This document shows positions 6,974-10,953 of a DNA stretch of 10,953 nucleotides, in pieces; the first letter of the stretch is position 1, and the number at the start of each line of letters is the position of its first letter. This stretch comes from Chloroflexota bacterium (GTDB lineage Bacteria; Chloroflexota; Anaerolineae; Anaerolineales; DRMV01). The position numbers and the translations under genes are program-made. The stretch spans positions 1 to 10,953 of the forward strand of contig JAADFA010000128.1 in assembly GCA_013153135.1 (NCBI GenBank), read 5' to 3'. A model generated the notes under the pieces. The model saw nothing but the letters and a program-made list of their open reading frames with translations. It ran no database searches and had not been told where the DNA came from.

Positions 6974-7420
6974 TTAGGGCCCACCCGGCGCGTGGACGGG
7001 TCGGATCCCTCGGTATATTCGAGGTCCGGAGAGCACCCGCAGGATGACTTGCGGCGATTTATTAAGCCGTTCACCAAGCTCGCGCGGCGTCATGGGCGCG
7101 TTGCCGTTGGCTAAAAGCACCCGAAAGATCTGGTCCACCAACCCGCCCCGTGGAGCGAGAAATTCAGGTTGTTGTGAGCAGTGGCTCATCAGGACATATT
7201 GCACCGCGTTCACAGGGCGGACCTCACCAGTTTGCATATCCACCCAATCCAAGGTCTCATCCGCGCGAGCATCCTTCCATTGTTCTCGGTGGGTATCGCA
7301 TAATAAGTTAACCAGATAAATATGCCAATCTCGTTCTCGTTGCTTCCACCAATCAAAGTCAATATGAAAAGGGGTATCGAGGGTAGGGCGCATCACGCTC
7401 GTACGACGAGGGCGTGCCAT
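6974..7420 (-). CDS. Uncharacterised 148-aa protein with predicted C-terminal helix-turn-helix
   Basis: I do not recognise a named family with certainty. The N-terminal half is rich in Trp and charged residues (HIDFDWWKQRERDWHIYLVNLLCDTHREQW) and looks like a helical region, followed by a short strand segment (ETLDWVDMQTGEVRPVNAVQYVL). The C-terminal ~50 residues (about 94-140: LVDQIFRVLLANGNAPMTPRELGERLNKSPQVILRVLSG) read as a winged helix: a helix, a turn, then TPRELGERLNKSPQVILRVL as the helix-turn-helix, then a wing ending RIYRGIRPV. Possible roles are DNA or RNA binding. The start is ATG at 7420 with AGGAGG and a 7-nt spacer. It begins 18 nt after the 529-aa protein, and similar paired proteins are, as I recall, common in Chloroflexota; that recollection is unchecked. 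Confidence 0.75.
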   Translation of the reverse strand: MARPRRTSVMRPTLDTPFHIDFDWWKQRERDWHIYLVNLLCDTHREQWKDARADETLDWVDMQTGEVRPVNAVQYVLMSHCSQQPEFLAPRGGLVDQIFRVLLANGNAPMTPRELGERLNKSPQVILRVLSGPRIYRGIRPVHAPGGP

Positions 7421-7438
7421 AGCCAGGCCTCCTGGAGG

Positions 7439-9028
7439 TCATTCCGCGCTGCGCAGGCGGTAGTACGTGTCGCCAACGTGTTCGAACCAGGGTCGCGTGG
7501 CCAGCAGGGCAAAGATGGGCCCTGGCGGACAACGGCGCACCAGGTTAAGCGCCGCGTACAGCTCCATCGCGTCTACGTAGCCCTGCTGCGAGAGTTTCAT
7601 GAGCTCTTTCATAAAGCTCACGAGCAGGTTTTCCAAGGGCACCTTCTCCCGCTGCAGGCGTTCCCAGATACGGTCCAGGGCATCCGGGTCGGGGACGACG
7701 AAGACCATGCGGTCCTCAAAGGCTGCACCCAGGGCAACTGCGTGGCGGCGGATGTGCAACCGATTTTGCTCATCTGCCCGGGCCACAGGCACCCAAACCC
7801 GGTTTGGGCGGTGGGTGCGCGCGTGCACCACCACCTCGCCAGGAGCCGTGCCGCGGCGAACCCACACGCGCGCCCCCGGGAACAGGTTCTTACGGCGATA
7901 CCACGCACCCAGGCCGAAAACGTACCGTCCAGGCCGCACCACCCACCCGGGGAAACGTTGGCCCGTATCCGCGTCCACAAAAGTGAAATACACTCGCTCG
8001 GCCCCGCGAGCGGTAGGAAAGAGGTGCTGCAAGCGTCCCGAGAGGGGCAGCGTGCCGGCGCGCCAATGGGGGTAAATAAGCACCCAAGAGACTTCGTCCT
8101 GATCGGCCACTTCTTGAGCCATACGAGCCTGAATTTCAGGCGGCGAGAGCTCATCGCCCAGGTGCACCTCCAGATCGACTAGCTCCGGCGGGATTTTATC
8201 TTGATCGTACGCTATGGGCGTGTAGACCAACCAAGGGGGCGTTTCCCGCACGCCTTCGGGCTCGTATTCGCGCAAGTACCACAATACTTCGCCCAGGGGT
8301 CCAACTTCATCAAAGCGCGGGTCCTTTTGCATGGCCAAATCGAGGGCCAGCACCGCGAGAGGGTCGTCCGCGGGCAAGTCGTCGATGGCTTGCAAAATGG
8401 TCCGCGTGGGTTGGGGGCCCTGGTCCTTATAGGTATATAGGACCGCTTCGGCCAGGTTGAGGTGTACGGGGGTGATATCTGGGAGCAGGCCTCGGGGGAA
8501 CCACCGCCGCGCGCCGCTTACGAACTCGTCGCTACGTTCCAGCGTTTCCTCGATGACCTGGGCCACGTGGTCCCGATAACGGGGCAGGACGCGGCTCTCA
8601 TCCAGCGCCTCGTCGTATCCCCAGGGATGTTGGTTAAGGGGATGGTCGGGGTAGTCCATAACGAACTCTCGTTCCGAGCCATCCTCAAATTGCACGCGCA
8701 ACACAGAGAAGTTGGGGAAACCTTCGGGCGGTCGCCCTGGCCGGACCGCGACCACGCGCCCCTTGCGCCACCCCAGCAAGGGGAAGAGCAACACCTGACC
8801 TACATTGTAGTGCTCGCGTGGCATATAGATGCCATCGCTTTGCTGCCGCTCGTTTTCAATGCGGGTGCGCTCCCGACGGATGCGCTCCCGGATCAAAGCC
8901 TCGGCCAGATCCGTCGCGGGCAAGGGCTCCCCGCGTTCGGTTAAGTATTGCGCTAAGAATTCCAAATCCTCGTCCGTTAGACGGAAATCATCCCAATAGT
9001 GCTCGCTTAGCAACATGGAGGCACTCAT
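7439..9028 (-). CDS. Uncharacterised 529-aa multidomain protein
   Basis: No named family is recognised. From the N-terminus: a helical region (residues 10-65; LTDEDLEFLAQYL, then an Arg/Glu-rich helix to about 62), a beta-rich segment at about 70-125 (MPREHYNVGQVLLFPLLGWRKGRVVAVRPG, then FSVLRVQFEDGSEREF) that looks like a small SH3/KOW-like barrel, a helical middle (about 140-260), a second beta-rich region at about 340-415 (GWVVRPGRYVFGLGAWYRR, GEVVVHARTHRPNRVWVPV), and a C-terminal ~60 residues ending WFEHVGDTYYRL that resemble a winged-helix end. No catalytic motif, signal peptide or membrane segment is seen. A nucleic-acid-related role is inference from the fold-like patterns. The ATG at 9028 is chosen because the divergent -10 box lies at 9161-9166, so the in-frame ATG at 9208 would precede the transcript; GGGAG (9044-9040) gives an 11-nt spacer. 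In-frame GTG codons between could also serve. Confidence 0.75.
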   Translation of the reverse strand: MSASMLLSEHYWDDFRLTDEDLEFLAQYLTERGEPLPATDLAEALIRERIRRERTRIENERQQSDGIYMPREHYNVGQVLLFPLLGWRKGRVVAVRPGRPPEGFPNFSVLRVQFEDGSEREFVMDYPDHPLNQHPWGYDEALDESRVLPRYRDHVAQVIEETLERSDEFVSGARRWFPRGLLPDITPVHLNLAEAVLYTYKDQGPQPTRTILQAIDDLPADDPLAVLALDLAMQKDPRFDEVGPLGEVLWYLREYEPEGVRETPPWLVYTPIAYDQDKIPPELVDLEVHLGDELSPPEIQARMAQEVADQDEVSWVLIYPHWRAGTLPLSGRLQHLFPTARGAERVYFTFVDADTGQRFPGWVVRPGRYVFGLGAWYRRKNLFPGARVWVRRGTAPGEVVVHARTHRPNRVWVPVARADEQNRLHIRRHAVALGAAFEDRMVFVVPDPDALDRIWERLQREKVPLENLLVSFMKELMKLSQQGYVDAMELYAALNLVRRCPPGPIFALLATRPWFEHVGDTYYRLRSAE

Positions 9029-9044
9029 CGCATTCCCATCTCCC

Positions 9045-9059
9045 ACAGCCTCGGGCTGT
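9045..9059 (-). promoter_or_regulatory. Small hairpin beside the Shine-Dalgarno of the 529-aa gene
   Basis: ACAGCC (9045-9050), loop TCG, GGCTGT (9054-9059): a perfect 6-bp stem. On the transcript it ends exactly at the GGGAG Shine-Dalgarno (9044-9040). No U-run follows, so it is not a terminator. It could position or partly hide the ribosome site. Confidence 0.35.
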
Positions 9060-9112
9060 CGGTCGCGTGATTTGTTAGGGCCAAAAAAGCGAAACCAGCC
9101 CCAGGACGCCAC

Positions 9113-9151
9113 CGCCCCCGGGGCGTTCGCCCAATCGGCCGACGGGCCGAT
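9113..9151 (-). repeat. Clustered inverted repeats in the divergent intergenic region
   Basis: ATCGGCC (9134-9140)/GGCCGAT (9145-9151) forms a 7-bp stem with a 4-nt loop next to the shared -10 region. Beside it, CGCCC (9113-9117), GGGCG (9121-9125) and CGCCC (9128-9132) give two mutually exclusive 5-bp stems. They would lie near the 5' end of the 529-aa gene's transcript, and the first stem also overlaps the place where a plus-strand -35 box would sit, so it could be an operator or an RNA structure. Confidence 0.4.
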
Positions 9152-9160
9152 GCCCGTGCT

Positions 9161-9168
9161 ATTATAAT
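9161..9168. promoter_or_regulatory. Divergent -10 boxes sharing one AT octamer
   Basis: ATTATAAT contains TATAAT on the plus strand (9163-9168) and TATAAT on the minus strand (9166-9161). The plus box is 25 nt before the DUF2007 start; the minus box is 132 nt before the 529-aa start. No strong -35 is seen for either strand. If both are used, RNA polymerase cannot occupy both at once. Confidence 0.5.
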
Positions 9169-9193
9169 ACCATCGAATACGGAGCAGAAGCTC

Positions 9194-9451
9194 ATGCCGG
9201 GTTGGCAACCGTTATACGTATTTTACGATGCTGCTGTTGCAACCTTGGCGCAGAGCTTTTTAGAAGCCTATGGCATTCCCGTCTTTCTGCGCCAAGAGGG
9301 CGTCGCGCGGGCCATGGGTTTATATATGGGTCCCCTGGCGCATGCAACCTTGCTCGTCCCTGAGGACCGCTGGCACGACGCGGTGGATCTGATGGTGCAA
9401 TTTTTGCGCGGCTACGATGCGCCCGTTGGGACTTGGGCTGATAGGGATTAG
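9194..9451 (+). CDS. DUF2007-type small protein (putative signal transducing protein)
   Basis: An 85-aa protein matching the DUF2007 (PF09413) pattern: an N-terminal strand and helix (LYVFYDAAVATLAQSFLEAYGI), a second strand (PVFLRQEG), a Gly-containing loop, then a strand and helix (HATLLVPEDRWHDAVDLMVQFL). The family is a small ferredoxin-like fold that is often called putative signal transducing; no activity is established. The ATG at 9194 follows GGAG (9181-9184) with a 9-nt spacer and a TATAAT at 9163-9168. It is the only plus-strand gene in the right half, transcribed divergently from the 529-aa gene. Its TAG stop overlaps the TAA stop of ybeY by 4 bp (TTAG), a tail-to-tail overlap. Confidence 0.8.
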   Translation: MPGWQPLYVFYDAAVATLAQSFLEAYGIPVFLRQEGVARAMGLYMGPLAHATLLVPEDRWHDAVDLMVQFLRGYDAPVGTWADRD

Positions 9452-9912
9452 AGAGGTGGCATCGTTGCGCGGCATGCCAGCTCCTGCAGGATCGCTCCTT
9501 GTTGTGCCCACATCCGTGCCCGGGCTTGGGGCTCTTGATCGTCGTATCCGAGCAAGTGCAGTACCCCGTGCACGGTAAGCAAACAGAGCTCATCGGCCAA
9601 GGTATGCCCGGCTTGCTGTGCTTGCTCAGCCGCGACCGGAACCGCGATAACCACATCGCCCAAATACGGTCGCCCGGTCTCGGGGTCGTGCGAGCCGTCA
9701 GGAAAGGCCAATACGTCTGTGGGCTTGTCGTAGCCGCGATATTGTCGATTAAGCGCGTGCACGGTCGCGCGATCTGTGAGCAGGATGACCACATCCACGG
9801 CATCGGGTTCGTACCCCCCGTGGCGCAGCGTCTGCGCGGCCGCGCGTTGTATCTCCGTCAACCATATGGGCTCGGCTTCGGCCTTATAGGCCCAATTTAC
9901 ATGGATAGCCAT
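9448..9912 (-). CDS. ybeY: Endoribonuclease YbeY (rRNA maturation factor)
   Basis: YbeY is a zinc-dependent endoribonuclease involved in 16S rRNA 3'-end maturation and 70S quality control. The 154-aa protein carries the family landmarks LNRQYRGYDKPTDVLAFP (residues 54-71), LGDVVIA (84-90) and the metal site H115-G-V-L-H119-L-L-G-Y-D-D125. The canonical motif is HGxLHLxGYDH; here the third zinc ligand is Asp rather than His. The codons read cleanly, and the rest of the protein is well conserved, so this looks like a real substitution. The ATG at 9912 has GGGAG with a 7-nt spacer; the open frame reaches 10089, but the extra 59 residues overlap tmk and do not look like YbeY. The gene lies 62 nt after tmk, probably in the same transcript. 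Confidence 0.93.
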   Translation of the reverse strand: MAIHVNWAYKAEAEPIWLTEIQRAAAQTLRHGGYEPDAVDVVILLTDRATVHALNRQYRGYDKPTDVLAFPDGSHDPETGRPYLGDVVIAVPVAAEQAQQAGHTLADELCLLTVHGVLHLLGYDDQEPQARARMWAQQGAILQELACRATMPPL

Positions 9913-9974
9913 GTGCGTGCTCCCAAGCCACATGCATGAAGAGCGTACCGCAAAACAATAGCGCGTGAATACGT

Positions 9975-10631
9975 TTACCCCTTCCTCTCCGTGTCCCCGG
10001 CTTCGGGCAGGCCGAACCAACGGGCCAGGTAGTGTCGCAGGGCACGTTGCACCTCGTCCCAGGGGCGGGTTGCGTCGATCACAATCCATCGTTCGGGCTC
10101 TTGGCGTGCGAGTTCGAGGAAGCCTTGCCGTACGCGACGATGAAATGCGAGGGTTTGCGCGTCTAAACGGTCGATTTGACCGCTAGCATGACGTCGGCGC
10201 AGCCCGATTTCGGGCGGAACGTCGAACAAAAACGTGCGGTGCGGCGTGAGCCCTTGGGTCGCGAAGGTGATCATCGTACGCAGCACGTCCAAAGGCAATC
10301 CTCGACCGTAGCCCTGGTAGGCTAACGTACTGTCCGCGTAACGGTCGCACAAGATAACCTGCCCGCGCGCCAGGGCAGGACGCAACACGCGTGCCACATG
10401 TTGCGCCCGGTCGGCGAGAAACAAGAACACCTCCGCTCGGTCAACCCAGTCATCCTCGGATGGATGTAAGATAAGATCGCGCAATCGTTGACCCAGGGGT
10501 GTGCCGCCAGGTTCGCGCGTCACAAGGACGGGGACGTGGTGGTGCCGCAAGTAATCTGCCAACGCGTGCAAGTGGGACGTTTTGCCGCCCCCTTCAGGCC
10601 CCTCGAAGGTGATAAACCAACCTTGTGCCAT
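9975..10631 (-). CDS. tmk: Thymidylate kinase
   Basis: Tmk phosphorylates dTMP to dTDP with ATP, an essential step of dTTP synthesis in the cytoplasm. The 218-aa length is typical. Motifs: P-loop G11-PEGGGKT18 (FITFEGPEGGGKTS), then TREPGGTPLGQRLRDL (38-53), DRY at 96-98 inside CDRYADSTLAYQGYGRGL, and the LID region at about 143-156 with RRRHASGQIDRLD, then FHRRVRQGFLELA. The P-loop lacks the catalytic Arg of the eukaryotic type while the LID is Arg-rich, as in the E. coli type. The ATG at 10631 has GAGG with a 6-nt spacer and lies ~40 nt after a -10 box; the open frame continues to 10694 but that would precede the transcript. ybeY follows. Confidence 0.95.
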   Translation of the reverse strand: MAQGWFITFEGPEGGGKTSHLHALADYLRHHHVPVLVTREPGGTPLGQRLRDLILHPSEDDWVDRAEVFLFLADRAQHVARVLRPALARGQVILCDRYADSTLAYQGYGRGLPLDVLRTMITFATQGLTPHRTFLFDVPPEIGLRRRHASGQIDRLDAQTLAFHRRVRQGFLELARQEPERWIVIDATRPWDEVQRALRHYLARWFGLPEAGDTERKG

Positions 10632-10671
10632 CTTCTGCCTCGGCGTGGAACGGCCTAGGTGGCCTGGAGGT

Positions 10672-10700
10672 ATTGTACCCGGTTTGCTCAACACTGACGA
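10672..10700 (-). promoter_or_regulatory. Predicted tmk promoter
   Basis: On the minus strand: TCGTCA (10700-10695; four of six bases match TTGACA), 17-nt spacer, TACAAT (10677-10672). The start point would fall near 10665, giving a leader of about 35 nt before the ATG at 10631. It supports the shorter tmk start. Confidence 0.6.
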
Positions 10701-10868
10701 GCGCCACGTTCTAACTGGATTTTTACTCCTCCGGACGCAATCGTCAAGGGACGAGAGGGCGGTGCAGGGATGCGTGTCCGACGGCGAGGATAGCGGGCGG
10801 CTTCAGTCGCTCGCGCCCGCAGGCATGGGCTTCTACGAGATTTGCCTGCACCCCGGGCCCCACCAACT
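10678..10868. other. Gene-free divergent intergenic stretch with nested inverted repeats
   Basis: Together with the two flanking promoters, the region 10632-10953 (322 nt) has no credible gene. The plus-strand open frame across it (10582-10872) overlaps tmk, lacks a Shine-Dalgarno and has a non-protein-like composition. The stretch contains two nested inverted repeats: GGTGCAGG (10761-10768)/CCTGCACC (10845-10852), enclosing GCGGGCG (10793-10799)/CGCCCGC (10814-10820) with a 14-nt loop. No tRNA, SRP RNA or 5S pattern is satisfied. Otherwise I see nothing in it. Confidence 0.5.
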
Positions 10869-10897
10869 TTGACAACCCTGGCCGAACGTGCTACAAT
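10869..10897 (+). promoter_or_regulatory. Near-consensus sigma70-type promoter for the SAM riboswitch transcript
   Basis: TTGACA (10869-10874), 17-nt spacer, TACAAT (10892-10897): a perfect -35, ideal spacing, one mismatch in the -10. The start point would fall near 10904, about 20 nt before the S-box sequence. This is the strongest promoter in the window. Confidence 0.85.
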
Positions 10898-10922
10898 CGG
10901 GCGGACGACAAGGGAATAGCGG

Positions 10923-10953
<31 letters not shown>

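Noticed and set aside
9913..10089. 59-residue N-terminal extension of YbeY
   Set aside because: It overlaps the end of tmk, and the YbeY sequence begins naturally at the ATG at 9912, which has a GGGAG site 7 nt upstream.
10761..10856. tRNA (possibly selenocysteine tRNA) suggested by an 8-bp closing stem and a CTTCAGT loop
   Set aside because: No T-arm stem, the TTC motif is followed by T where a purine is required, the expected U at position 8 is missing, and the putative anticodon stem leaves an 8-nt loop.
10582..10872. Plus-strand open frame (96 codons) upstream of the SAM riboswitch
   Set aside because: It starts inside tmk antisense, lacks a Shine-Dalgarno, contains the divergent promoters and has no recognisable protein features.

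Overview
The window is a dense, GC-rich (codon third positions strongly G/C) stretch of bacterial chromosome made of housekeeping genes. No mobile element, CRISPR array, rRNA or tRNA gene was found. The gene content and the style of two uncharacterised proteins (529 and 148 aa) suggest a Chloroflexota bacterium, possibly Anaerolineae-like. That placement rests on my recollection of similar proteins and is an inference.

Layout. (1) Positions 1-3646, plus strand: the 3' part of a polytopic membrane protein gene (possibly NnrS-like), then scpA (condensin kleisin), an FAD-dependent oxidoreductase of the amine oxidase/phytoene desaturase type, and a PHP-domain metallo-phosphoesterase. Gaps are 17, 26 and 3 nt, which suggests one transcription unit. 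It ends at a perfect 11-bp hairpin (3690-3715) shared with the convergent gene. (2) Positions 3749-9028, minus strand, read right to left: a 529-aa and a 148-aa uncharacterised protein, thpR (2'-5' RNA ligase-like cyclic phosphodiesterase), rsfS (ribosomal silencing factor) and a pyridoxamine-oxidase-like FMN-binding protein. Gaps are 18, 29, 25 and 54 nt, and nearly every gene has a good Shine-Dalgarno. A Glu/Leu-type dehydrogenase gene follows, preceded by its own structured leader of about 150 nt. (3) Positions 9029-9193: a divergent promoter region in which one near-palindromic AT octamer supplies a -10 box to both strands. (4) Positions 9194-9451: a small DUF2007-type protein, overlapping tail-to-tail by 4 bp with ybeY. 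(5) Positions 9448-10631, minus strand: tmk then ybeY. (6) Positions 10632-10953: a divergent intergenic region with a tmk promoter on the minus strand and a near-consensus plus-strand promoter (TTGACA-17-TACAAT) that runs into the first ~29 nt of a SAM-I (S-box) riboswitch cut by the window edge.

Functionally the window combines chromosome segregation (ScpA), RNA/ribosome processing (ThpR, RsfS, YbeY), dTTP synthesis (Tmk) and amino-acid nitrogen metabolism (GDH). The points most worth a second look are the leader of the dehydrogenase gene (terminator-like hairpin plus a sequence complementary to its Shine-Dalgarno), the pair of uncharacterised proteins that heads the thpR-rsfS operon, an Asp in place of the third zinc-ligand His in YbeY, and the SAM riboswitch start at the right edge. 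I saw no clearly new multi-gene system.
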